IMG/VR virus record: IMGVR_UViG_3300034073_005379
Span: 1-30,582 of that record
Source of the DNA: a virus
DNA: 30,582 bases
Reading direction: 5' to 3' (one strand)
Positions 5,918-13,017 of the stretch are shown here, piece after piece. The notes below the pieces were generated by a model. It did no database searches, was not told where the DNA came from, and worked only from the letters and a program-made list of their open reading frames with translations. The position numbers and the translations under genes were made by a program. Each line of letters opens with the position of its first letter. Within the stretch, counting starts at the first letter, position 1.

Positions 5918-6111
5918 CAAAAAAGGAATTTCAGGTCGGAACTTTGGTGAAGTTCTACGATGCCTTCAACTCCAACAAACCCCAGTCCATCGGGATCATC
6001 CTGACACCTGGGACCAAGAGGTCTGGAAGGGGATCCGACAGAATGTACAGCGTCCTGTTGGAGGGTGGAGAGCGTATGGAGATATTTGAGTACGAGATGA
6101 GGGAGATATGA
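5914..6111 (+). CDS. SH3/KOW-like small protein, GTG start, 65 aa
   Basis: A strong GGAGGGAG stands upstream of GTG 5914, inside the end of the preceding gene. The protein reads FQVGTLVKFYDAF, then QSIGIILTPGTKR, then YSVLLEGGERMEIFEYEM. V-G-T-L-V, I-G-I-I-L and the E-G-G turn match the genes at 6108 and 6292, with which it forms a tight trio. The stop overlaps ATG 6108. Confidence 0.65.
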   Translation: MTKKEFQVGTLVKFYDAFNSNKPQSIGIILTPGTKRSGRGSDRMYSVLLEGGERMEIFEYEMREI

Positions 6112-6305
6112 AACCAGGCGACTTGATTCGGGGAAAACAGGGATTCTGGAAAGGGACTCCTCTCGTCGGCGTTATCATCAAGGAATCAGAGAGGTCAAAC
6201 ACCTGGGGAGACAAGAAGTACCAGTGGTGGACCGTCCTGTGTGAGGGCGGTGACCTGATCGACGAGATGGAACAGTTGATGGAGGTGGTGGATGAAGGTG
6301 GGTGA
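6108..6305 (+). CDS. SH3/KOW-like small protein, 65 aa
   Basis: It is preceded by GAGGGAGAT and starts by ATGA overlap. It reads MKPGDLIRGKQGFW, then LVGVIIKESERS, then WWTVLCEGGDLIDEMEQL. It is very similar in plan to 5914 and 6292 (the T-V-L-C-E-G-G-D turn equals V-L-L-E-G-G-E and V-L-F-E-G-G-N), so this trio looks like recent tandem duplication followed by divergence. Confidence 0.65.
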   Translation: MKPGDLIRGKQGFWKGTPLVGVIIKESERSNTWGDKKYQWWTVLCEGGDLIDEMEQLMEVVDEGG

Positions 6306-6480
6306 CCTGGTGAGGTTAACCATGGGACAGGATCCTGCGCCTGAGCCTCCACGAATTGGCATTCTCGTCTCCGACAACGTTGAGGAATTTACTGGCATGG
6401 AATACTGCTGCGTGCTCTTCGAAGGTGGCAACATGGCCAATACGATCGCAAAAAATTGGTTGGTAAGGATCAACGATTGA
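6292..6480 (+). CDS. SH3/KOW-like small protein, 62 aa
   Basis: GGAGGTGGTGG lies directly before the ATG at 6292, and the gene overlaps the previous one by 14 nt. It reads MKVGDLVRLTMGQ, then PRIGILVSDNVEEF, then CCVLFEGGNMANTIAKNWLVRI. It is the last of the long coupled run; its stop overlaps the -35 of a possible promoter for the next gene. Confidence 0.65.
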   Translation: MKVGDLVRLTMGQDPAPEPPRIGILVSDNVEEFTGMEYCCVLFEGGNMANTIAKNWLVRIND

Positions 6481-6504
6481 AAGATCATACCTGTGAGGTA
6501 TATT
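6477..6504 (+). promoter_or_regulatory. Possible sigma70-type promoter
   Basis: TTGAAA at 6477-6482 and TATATT at 6499-6504 are separated by 16 bp, a good match to the -35/-10 consensus. It would start a transcript near 6511, leaving a short leader containing GAAGG before the ATG at 6527. Confidence 0.45.
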
Positions 6505-6526
6505 TATGAAAAATTGAAGGCGTGTA

Positions 6527-6895
6527 ATGAAGGTAAGAATTGGAGAACTAAGAAAAGTCATTCGTGAAGAACTGATGAGGCAACGTGTCGAGGAATACTT
6601 TAAAAACCTGACAGTTGAAGGAATTAAAATAGATCCCAAGGATGATCGACGCCGCATCATGACTCTGGAATTCCCCAAGGAACCAAAACAAGAAAAGGCG
6701 CTAATTGACCTCGTGAAGCAGATGCCTAGCCTGATGCCAGGCTCACAGAGTTATGTCGACCAGGCCTTGGCATGGGCCAAATCGGGTAACTTTGCAGGCA
6801 TCCTAGACTTGATTAGGACATACATGGCCAGCAAATCTCGCGGCCGCTACGTCATAGAAATGCCTCGAGGCTTTGAAGAGCCGACATACGCCTAA
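6527..6895 (+). CDS. Leader-family protein 4, 122 aa
   Basis: GAAGG precedes the ATG. The N-terminus MKVRIGELRKVIREELMRQ is a diverged form of the shared leader (E-L-R-K-V-I-R-E for Q-L-R-R-I-I-R-E). The body has a basic/acidic linker (IKIDPKDDRRRIMTLEF) and helices (EKALIDLVKQM; YVDQALAWAKSGNFAGIL), then an Arg-rich end. No family is recognised. It lies downstream of its own possible promoter. Confidence 0.65.
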   Translation: MKVRIGELRKVIREELMRQRVEEYFKNLTVEGIKIDPKDDRRRIMTLEFPKEPKQEKALIDLVKQMPSLMPGSQSYVDQALAWAKSGNFAGILDLIRTYMASKSRGRYVIEMPRGFEEPTYA

Positions 6896-6927
6896 TCCTG
6901 CTGTGGACTTATGACTTGAAAACAAGT

Positions 6928-6933
6928 TATAAT
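6928..6933 (+). promoter_or_regulatory. TATAAT box for the cupin gene
   Basis: An exact TATAAT ends six bases before ATG 6940. At normal -10 geometry the first transcribed base would be the A of the ATG, a leaderless message. No Shine-Dalgarno is present between box and start, and no clear -35 is seen. Confidence 0.5.
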
Positions 6934-6939
6934 ATCATC

Positions 6940-7284
6940 ATGAGAAAAGTCAATAAACCTTGGGGATATGAATTGATTTGGGCTGAAACACCCAAATATC
7001 TTGGCAAGCTGCTGCGCATCATGGCGGGTAAAAGATTGTCGCTTCAGTACCATGCCATGAAAGATGAAACGATCTTCGTTCAAAAGGGGACAATGTTGTT
7101 TGAGCTAGGCCAAACGAAGGATCAACTCACAAAGTTCACCTTAGAGGAAGGTGAAACACATCACATCCCGTCAGGATATGTTCACAGGATGTCAGCCATA
7201 ACAGACGTGGAAGTCATAGAGGTGTCGACACCAGAAATTGATGACGTCATTAGAATTGCCGATGATTACAATAGAGTGAAGTAG
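6940..7284 (+). CDS. Small cupin-fold protein, 114 aa
   Basis: Single-domain cupin related to type II mannose-6-phosphate isomerase-like proteins. It starts MRKVNKPWGYELIWAETPK, the K-P-W-G-Y-E opening seen in that group. Cupin motif 1 is KRLSLQYHAMKDETIFVQKG (H38, E43; the second His of the usual H-x-H is Met here). Motif 2 is ETHHIPSGYVH (P77, G79, H82). I start at 6940 because this gives the typical N-terminus and lies behind a TATAAT box. These cupins act on sugars or bind small carbohydrates; the reaction here cannot be named. Its stop is three bases from the convergent endolysin gene. Confidence 0.8.
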   Translation: MRKVNKPWGYELIWAETPKYLGKLLRIMAGKRLSLQYHAMKDETIFVQKGTMLFELGQTKDQLTKFTLEEGETHHIPSGYVHRMSAITDVEVIEVSTPEIDDVIRIADDYNRVK

Positions 7285-7287
7285 TTT

Positions 7288-8055
7288 TTACTGAGTGGCA
7301 CGATTCAGCGCGTTCAGCCAATCGGACGAGACACCACTTTTGGGATGCTCAATGCCGATCGATTTCGAGAATTTTTCCATTGCTTTTCTGGTGTTCGGGC
7401 CTGCAATGCCATCTACAACATCGGTATATAAGCCTAGCTTGTTCAGCTTTTTCTGTACATCAGCAATGATCTCAGGGGTCCACGAGATGAGGGTCGTCGA
7501 CGTGAGTGTCGGGATGGAAGATTGAGAAAATAGCTGGCCTTCGGCTGTTCTTCGTGCCAACAAGCCTTTGCTGACCTTTAGTTCGCCATTAATTCTTGCC
7601 TTGCTCCAGTCAAGAAGTCTTGCCGGGACGTCAGCATAATGTCCCACGTTTAAGGCTTTAAACACACCTGAGTTTTTAAATACACCAGGTCCACAATTGA
7701 AGCCGAACGAAATCATTGCATCAAATTGATTTTGGCTCAATTGAACGCTAGCGTTTTGAAGCAACGACTGCTCTGTGAGCGCGATGTCCTTCGCAAGGAT
7801 GTTTAAGGCCTCTTCCTTAGTGATCGATAATTTTGCCAATGGGTGGTTTTTGTCTTTCGTCGCCAGCAGTTGTTTGACTTGCTCGTTCGTAATTGCGCTA
7901 AAAGAATCAGTAGGTTTGATCAGGTGTCCAACCCCGATTGTCCACAGTGAAGCGATGTCAAGGTATGGGGTCAAGATCAGCCCTTCCCATTTCGCGATGA
8001 ATTCAAGCCCAGACTTCGATGTTCGCATACCTTCGTTCATAAATGACCCATGCAT
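7288..8055 (-). CDS. Endolysin: GH24 lysozyme with C-terminal peptidoglycan-binding domain
   Basis: A 255-aa muramidase that degrades host peptidoglycan at lysis. The catalytic E-x8-D-x5-T arrangement of T4/P22-type lysozymes is present (E24, D33, T39 in KWEGLILTPYLDIASLWT), followed by IGVGH and the conserved FDAMISFGFNCG segment near residue 110. The lysozyme domain covers about residues 10-175. After a Ser/Thr linker, residues ~195-240 form a PG_binding_1-like domain (VQKKLNKLGLYTDVVDGIAG). No signal peptide is seen, so release would need a holin, not found here. The start could be 8055, 8040 or 8028; a CATAAT box sits three bases before 8055. It stands alone on the minus strand among plus-strand genes. 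Confidence 0.92.
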   Translation of the reverse strand: MHGSFMNEGMRTSKSGLEFIAKWEGLILTPYLDIASLWTIGVGHLIKPTDSFSAITNEQVKQLLATKDKNHPLAKLSITKEEALNILAKDIALTEQSLLQNASVQLSQNQFDAMISFGFNCGPGVFKNSGVFKALNVGHYADVPARLLDWSKARINGELKVSKGLLARRTAEGQLFSQSSIPTLTSTTLISWTPEIIADVQKKLNKLGLYTDVVDGIAGPNTRKAMEKFSKSIGIEHPKSGVSSDWLNALNRATQ

Positions 8056-8121
8056 TTAATTATGATTGCGTGTGAATTTACATTTTAAAATTCGAAAAAC
8101 ATGCCGTGTATAATCGCTTAC
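8056..8121. promoter_or_regulatory. Divergent promoter region, endolysin / 58-aa gene
   Basis: On the plus strand an exact TATAAT at 8109-8114 ends seven bases before ATG 8122. On the minus strand CATAAT (plus 8059-8064) lies three bases before the endolysin's outermost ATG. The region is AT-rich. TTTACA at 8077-8082 resembles a -35 but is 26 bp from the plus-strand box. Confidence 0.45.
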
Positions 8122-8298
8122 ATGACAAGCACTAGCAAAGAACGCAAGAAATATCGTCACGGTATTTTGTCTCAAAAGCCTAAGAAAAGTAAGATAAAGA
8201 AGTCAGATCTTCTTGTCAGAATAGAAGCGTTAGAAAATTCTTTGAAAAGAATAACGCAACACGTAAATCTCACAGAAGAGAAGGTTGAAACAACATAA
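8122..8298 (+). CDS. Hypothetical basic protein, 58 aa
   Basis: I take ATG 8122 as start because it follows a TATAAT box; a frame from 8101 would begin inside that box. The N-terminal half is very basic (TSTSKERKKYRHGILSQKPKKSKIKK). The C-terminal half is a short coiled-coil-like helix (LLVRIEALENSLKRI). It could bind nucleic acid and oligomerise, but no family is recognised. Confidence 0.55.
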   Translation: MTSTSKERKKYRHGILSQKPKKSKIKKSDLLVRIEALENSLKRITQHVNLTEEKVETT

Positions 8299-8314
8299 GG
8301 CGATATTTAAACAT

Positions 8315-8377
8315 GTATCTCCTGCAGAGAATTTTTTATGAAACTCGGTGAAAACGATGAAATTCTGCAGGAGATAC
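8315..8377 (+). promoter_or_regulatory. Long inverted repeat enclosing the start codon at 8338
   Basis: GTATCTCCTGCAGA at 8315-8328 is the perfect reverse complement of TCTGCAGGAGATAC at 8364-8377. With a 2-nt bulge, four more pairs form (8331-8334 with 8360-8363). The ~25-nt loop contains the ATG of the next gene. In RNA this stem would hold the start codon in a loop and could control translation; in DNA the dyad could be an operator. The right arm lies inside coding sequence, so both functions are constrained together. Confidence 0.65.
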
Positions 8378-8586
8378 AAAAAGTTCCTATACAACATCCA
8401 TCAAAGCCTTTTATCATCGGCGACATAGTCAGGTGGAAGTACGAACACCTACAAGATCCTGACTATGGAACGCTTTACATCATAGTAGGTTACAATTCAG
8501 AAATGCAGGAAATAATTGTGACAAGGATTATGCAACGTCCGCAAGAGATTAGAGAGTTTCACACAAGTCAATTACAACATGTGTGA
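8338..8586 (+). CDS. SH3-like small protein, 82 aa, with start codon inside a hairpin
   Basis: The first 14 residues (MKLGENDEILQEIQ) are encoded by the loop and right arm of the inverted repeat at 8315-8377. The family-like part begins near residue 25: FIIGDIVRWKYEHL, then YGTLYIIVGYNSE, then IIVTRIMQRPQEIREFHTSQL. Compared with paralogues it carries an extra N-terminal segment of about 25 residues. It is the last gene before the tRNA. Confidence 0.65.
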   Translation: MKLGENDEILQEIQKVPIQHPSKPFIIGDIVRWKYEHLQDPDYGTLYIIVGYNSEMQEIIVTRIMQRPQEIREFHTSQLQHV

Positions 8587-8639
8587 AAATAGATTGTGTA
8601 AACTTCTTACTGACCAGTATATGATCTAAATATCAACTC

Positions 8640-8716
8640 CCACCCCTAGCTCAATCGGTCAGAGCAGCGGTCTCATAAACCGCGGGTTAACGGTTCAAGT
8701 CCGTTGGGGTGGACCA
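8640..8716 (+). tRNA. tRNA with CAU anticodon (Met or lysidine-modified Ile2)
   Basis: A complete cloverleaf can be folded by eye. The acceptor stem is CCACCCC/GGGGTGG with discriminator A and encoded CCA; the D-stem is GCTC/GAGC; the anticodon stem GCGGT/ACCGC carries loop CTCATAA (anticodon CAT); the T-arm is AACGG-TTCAAGT-CCGTT. It is not an initiator: position 1-72 is a C-G pair and the three consecutive G-C pairs at the base of the anticodon stem are missing. Acceptor pairs 4-69 and 5-68 are both C-G, reported as recognition features of E. coli tRNA-Ile2 for TilS, and a TilS-like gene lies 5 kb downstream. I favour tRNA-Ile(CAU), without proof. Confidence 0.9.
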
Positions 8717-8750
8717 AAGGAATCTGATGAGAATCAGATTCCTTTTTCTT
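8716..8750 (+). terminator. Rho-independent terminator after the tRNA
   Basis: AAGGAATCTGAT (8717-8728) pairs perfectly with ATCAGATTCCTT (8733-8744) across a GAGA tetraloop of the GNRA type, and is followed by a T-rich tail to 8750. The stem begins right at the CCA end, so it would terminate the tRNA transcript and protect it from the following gene. Confidence 0.9.
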
Positions 8751-8775
8751 TAGGTCCAAATACAATGGTGACATC

Positions 8776-11700
8776 ATGAATCGCAAGTTGTTCTCGGTGC
8801 TTCTGTTTCTTGTTGCTTTCGTTACGACTTTTTGTGTTTCATTGACCGTTCGGGCTCAGTTCACACCTCCGCTCGACAGCAAAGCCAAGATCCCCAACGT
8901 CCTTCTCCTCGTGGACTCAAGCGTCTCCATGACATGGGCGCTGGATGGAACCGACGCAGATTGCAAGGATGAGCTCAATCCGAAGAAGGCGCGGTACACG
9001 ATCCTCGGTGAGGTTCTCACAGGAACGGTGGATGACCTCGATTGTTGGTCAGCCAACGATCCACTGAACATCGATGGCCCGCCAGTCCCTCTCATGTCCA
9101 ACTCGGAAAGACACCAACCGGGTGGTCAAAACTGCGTTCCAACCCTCAACCTCGATCCGGACATCATCAACTCTCTCAAGGCAAATCCCCTCGGTTGGCC
9201 CTACGAGGCGGCGGACAAGGACAACTCTTCATCGATCTCATACTGCGGAGGTAAAACCGCTATGAAGTTCGCACGTTGCTTCTCCTCCTCGGGTTGGAGC
9301 AACCGTGATGTCTGCACCAAGGCTACCATCGGTTGGAACCAGGCCGCAGATGGCCTCATCGACACGTACGGCACGAAGATTCGTTTTGGAATGGCATCGT
9401 TTGATTCTCTTTCGTTTCCAGGTTACACAACGTTGTATTCCAATAAGAACATGGCGTGGTGGACCCCTGAGACCGGAGGTCCTGTATCTCTGATCTTAGA
9501 TCCCCTCTGTAGGAACGGAACGAAGGGATCGTATTGTTTTCGATATGTTGCACCGTTCTCCTTTTATGATGTGGGTGAATGGTCATACTGGCACGGAACG
9601 GGTTCAGATTTGTCTTCCACCTGGTTGACAGGCAATCGAACGGCAACCCTGTTTCCTTCCACCAACTTTGTAGGTGGAACGGTTCATCCCTTCATCGATT
9701 CAGATGTTGGTATTCGTAATCCACGTGCCCTACCGCACAAGGGTCGTCTCATCGGTTTTGGACATCCCGATGCAACGGTGACAGATACCCAGGCCCACAA
9801 CGACATGGTTCAGGATTCCATCCTCGGCCTGTCCATGAACCTCGAACACTCCACACCGCTGGCTGCCATGCTTCGTGACACCTACGAATTTATCTCCAAC
9901 GATACCACCTCACTAGGCGTCACCATTCCACATCCCAACACCGCCGCACCGGTCACGGTCAACATCGGACCGAAGATGGATCAATACTTCTCCAGCACCC
10001 CACGATGTAGGGACACAATGATCGTGCTGATCTCAGACGGTGAACCAAGCAACGATATCAACGACAGACCGGCATACTGGACAGGCCGTACGGCCCTGGA
10101 ACAAGAGGTCGACACTCTGGTCCTCGGCATTGGGCTCGACTCGGCTCGTTGGAATCCTGGCACAGGACCGGTCAGTGTTAAATGTGACTCACTCACACCC
10201 AACGACTACAGCGATGTTCCCACATCCACGGTCATGTGCACACGTTCATCCGGCCTCGGTTGGAAATACGCCGATGTCTCTCCTCACAACAACGGCCTTA
10301 CAGATCCCGACAAATCTGCCATCCGCGCCTGTTGCAACCTACTTGAAATCGCCATCAACGGTGATCCACACAACAAATACGGACAGACACCCTACTTCCC
10401 AAGCAACCAGGCAGAATTCAAACAGGCACTCGATGCAATCCTAAAATCGGCAGCCGGAACCACGGTGAGCAGAACGGTTCCCGTATTCGCAAACATCACA
10501 TCAACATTCCAACCAGGAAACGCTCCGGCTGCCTACTACGAACTACGTTCTGCACTCATCCCCACGGCCCGCCCAACAGCCGGAACCCTGGAACGTGTCA
10601 GGTATGCCTGCAACAACTCAGCTGAACCTATTCGCCAATCGGTGGAGGAGACCCTAGGCGATTCTTTCCATAAAAACATGGATTCACCAACGGTCAATTT
10701 CCCAAGAAAATTCTTCACGGCTGTTCCATTGAAGGTGGGTGGTGTTGTGAAACCAATGTGGACTGTGAGGCCTTCATCGGTCACCGAGGATTGGTTGACA
10801 GGTTCACCTTCCACCACCGGAAACTTCATGAGGCTCAACGGTTCGGCACCTGACCTTACTCCACCTCACACCGGTGATACCATGGTTACAATCAACAACC
10901 TCTCAACCGCGATCGATTCGATAACGGGTGGGCCATCGGCGGCCGAGTTGTTGAACATCACCAATGCCGATAGGAATACCTGTAGGGATCAGGTTGGAAC
11001 CAATGGAGTTGGAGCCTGTGCCAACAGGGTCCTTCAGTGGTTCGGTGGTTCATCCACAACCTACACACTTCCCAACGGAAAACAATCACCTTCTCGTGAT
11101 CCATCGGTGTGTGGTGGTTGGGATAAGTGTGGGCCGTTGGGTGCCATCTATCGATCCAATCCGGTGATCGTTGCACCTCCTGAACCCAATGCGGCTGAGC
11201 AATCTTATTCAAACGGTGTGGATTCATTCTATGCCCAGGAGAAATCCAGGCCCACCATGTTGTATGCCCAAACCATCGATGGAATGTTGCATGCCTTCGT
11301 GATGTCAAAGAATGCCAACCTACCTGATCCATATGGGGGTGTTCCAACCGTGGACAAGCTGGAGAATAACGAGCTGTGGAGCTTCATTCCTCCGGCTGTT
11401 CTTCCACAGATTTGGCCTAACTTCAAGGTGGAGGCTAGATTGTTGGATGGACCGTTGGCGGTTGGAAATGTGGTGTTCTCTCGCTCGGAGGCACAGACCG
11501 CCGAGGGTGATGCCGGAGCTTCAGGATTCAGGACCGTGTTGGTTGGTTCATCAGGTTATGGAGAGACAGGATTCTATTATGCTCTTGATGTAACCAATCC
11601 AATGTCTCCACGCTTCTTATGGCAACTGGTCAACTCGTCGGGAGGTGGTGTCATGTTCGGCAAGGTACTGCCAGGAGCAACAATCACAACCGTGAAGGTG

Positions 11701-13017
11701 AAGGATCCCAAGGATGGGCAGATAAGACAGATCGGTGTGGCTGTCCTCCCAGGAGGTAGGGATCCAGGAACACCAAATACCATCACCACCCGTAGGATCG
11801 ATTCATTCTCAAGGGATCCAATCTTCAACTGGAACGGTTCAGGTTACACACCTCGAAGCCAAATACGAAATTGGGGAACCAAGGTACCAGGTAGGTCTGT
11901 GACCTTCGTGGAACTTGCCACTGGGCGAATCATCGCAAGGCTTTCAGGTGAATGGGGAGACAACCCAGGAAAGACATCAACCATCACCTGTGGAGGAACC
12001 ACATCAGGAGCCGATCCAAACCTCTGTGGATTGAACCCAAATGTTCTTGTCCATCCAAAACAGGTCAGCTTCGATTCTCCCATCACATCCACCCCGGTGG
12101 TCTTTCCAAACGGTACCGCACAGGTATCCACTCGAGCCTATGTTGGGGATGCCGATGGAACCTTGTGGAGGATCAACATGGTGGATCCTGACCCACAAAA
12201 ATGGACAGCCGAGATTGCCTGGGACTCCTACAATCACACGGCACCGATGGATAACTCACTTCGCCGAGCCTATTCGGTCAATGGGGTCACCGCAGGTCAA
12301 CCCCTCAACTCATCGGTGACCGAATCTGTCGGAGCCCTTCTAGGTCAACCTGTGGAACAGCCTCCAACCATCACCGTCGATTACCAGAACAATCCAGTCC
12401 TGACCTTCTCCACCGGTGAGAATGATTCATTCAACTCATACTCACCAGGTATGCTCAACTTCATCACCACTTTCATCGATGCCTATGACAACTCCAACGG
12501 TAAATTCGTTCCAACCATATCATCCACACATGGAACGATCATGGCATTTGTTGATGGAGCTCGTGTCACAGGTCCAACCACGCTGTTCGATGGAAAAACA
12601 TTCTTCAGCTACTTCACACCTCAGACAGGAAACACATGCACCTCAGGTGCCGGTGGTTGGTGTGCAATCGATTTCCTGGCCGGAAACAATGGATCTCCTA
12701 CGGCGGTTCTAGATATCGATTCAGCAACGACGGGCCTCGACATCTGTGATCCATTCGAAAACGGTGAGGTTGTATTCGGCATTTCAGTCAATGCTGTGCC
12801 ATCGTGTGTTCAATCCGAAGACAGCTTCAACGACCAGTTCCTCGCTGGGCAATACAACAGCTACTCAAATTCCAAAGGTTTATCATACCAACTCGTGATG
12901 CAGACAAGCCAAGGTGGATCAACCGAGGATGGATCCACTGTGAACACTGCTCGTTATCCCCTACCTCCTCCGCGTTCCCATGCGCGTGTTCAATCATGGG
13001 CTTCGGTGATGCAATGA
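8776..13017 (+). CDS. PilY1-like type IV pilus-associated protein (VWA + beta-propeller)
   Basis: A 1413-aa exported protein. Residues 1-27 form a signal peptide (basic start, hydrophobic core, V-R-A cleavage site). A von Willebrand A domain follows, with MIDAS motif D-S-S-V-S at 47-51 and a later strand MIVLISDGEPSND near 415. The C-terminal ~600 residues carry the PilY1/PilC propeller signatures: MLYAQTIDGMLHAFV (~825), VLVGSSGYGETGFYYALDVT (~917) and AYVGDADGTLWRINM (~1120), the last possibly Ca2+-binding. PilY1 proteins sit at type IV pilus tips and act in adhesion, pilus extension/retraction and surface sensing. TACAAT and GGTGA precede the ATG. It is complete and overlaps the methylase gene by ATGA. 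A pilus gene in a phage is unusual. Confidence 0.88.
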   Translation: MNRKLFSVLLFLVAFVTTFCVSLTVRAQFTPPLDSKAKIPNVLLLVDSSVSMTWALDGTDADCKDELNPKKARYTILGEVLTGTVDDLDCWSANDPLNIDGPPVPLMSNSERHQPGGQNCVPTLNLDPDIINSLKANPLGWPYEAADKDNSSSISYCGGKTAMKFARCFSSSGWSNRDVCTKATIGWNQAADGLIDTYGTKIRFGMASFDSLSFPGYTTLYSNKNMAWWTPETGGPVSLILDPLCRNGTKGSYCFRYVAPFSFYDVGEWSYWHGTGSDLSSTWLTGNRTATLFPSTNFVGGTVHPFIDSDVGIRNPRALPHKGRLIGFGHPDATVTDTQAHNDMVQDSILGLSMNLEHSTPLAAMLRDTYEFISNDTTSLGVTIPHPNTAAPVTVNIGPKMDQYFSSTPRCRDTMIVLISDGEPSNDINDRPAYWTGRTALEQEVDTLVLGIGLDSARWNPGTGPVSVKCDSLTPNDYSDVPTSTVMCTRSSGLGWKYADVSPHNNGLTDPDKSAIRACCNLLEIAINGDPHNKYGQTPYFPSNQAEFKQALDAILKSAAGTTVSRTVPVFANITSTFQPGNAPAAYYELRSALIPTARPTAGTLERVRYACNNSAEPIRQSVEETLGDSFHKNMDSPTVNFPRKFFTAVPLKVGGVVKPMWTVRPSSVTEDWLTGSPSTTGNFMRLNGSAPDLTPPHTGDTMVTINNLSTAIDSITGGPSAAELLNITNADRNTCRDQVGTNGVGACANRVLQWFGGSSTTYTLPNGKQSPSRDPSVCGGWDKCGPLGAIYRSNPVIVAPPEPNAAEQSYSNGVDSFYAQEKSRPTMLYAQTIDGMLHAFVMSKNANLPDPYGGVPTVDKLENNELWSFIPPAVLPQIWPNFKVEARLLDGPLAVGNVVFSRSEAQTAEGDAGASGFRTVLVGSSGYGETGFYYALDVTNPMSPRFLWQLVNSSGGGVMFGKVLPGATITTVKVKDPKDGQIRQIGVAVLPGGRDPGTPNTITTRRIDSFSRDPIFNWNGSGYTPRSQIRNWGTKVPGRSVTFVELATGRIIARLSGEWGDNPGKTSTITCGGTTSGADPNLCGLNPNVLVHPKQVSFDSPITSTPVVFPNGTAQVSTRAYVGDADGTLWRINMVDPDPQKWTAEIAWDSYNHTAPMDNSLRRAYSVNGVTAGQPLNSSVTESVGALLGQPVEQPPTITVDYQNNPVLTFSTGENDSFNSYSPGMLNFITTFIDAYDNSNGKFVPTISSTHGTIMAFVDGARVTGPTTLFDGKTFFSYFTPQTGNTCTSGAGGWCAIDFLAGNNGSPTAVLDIDSATTGLDICDPFENGEVVFGISVNAVPSCVQSEDSFNDQFLAGQYNSYSNSKGLSYQLVMQTSQGGSTEDGSTVNTARYPLPPPRSHARVQSWASVMQ

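Noticed and set aside
8640-8716. Initiator tRNA-fMet
   Set aside because: It has a paired C1-G72 and lacks the three consecutive G-C pairs next to the anticodon loop.
12804-13013. N-terminal extension of the adenine methylase
   Set aside because: It overlaps the end of the pilY1-like gene out of frame and is rich in Arg/Gln/Cys with no family similarity; ATG 13014 gives the normal start.
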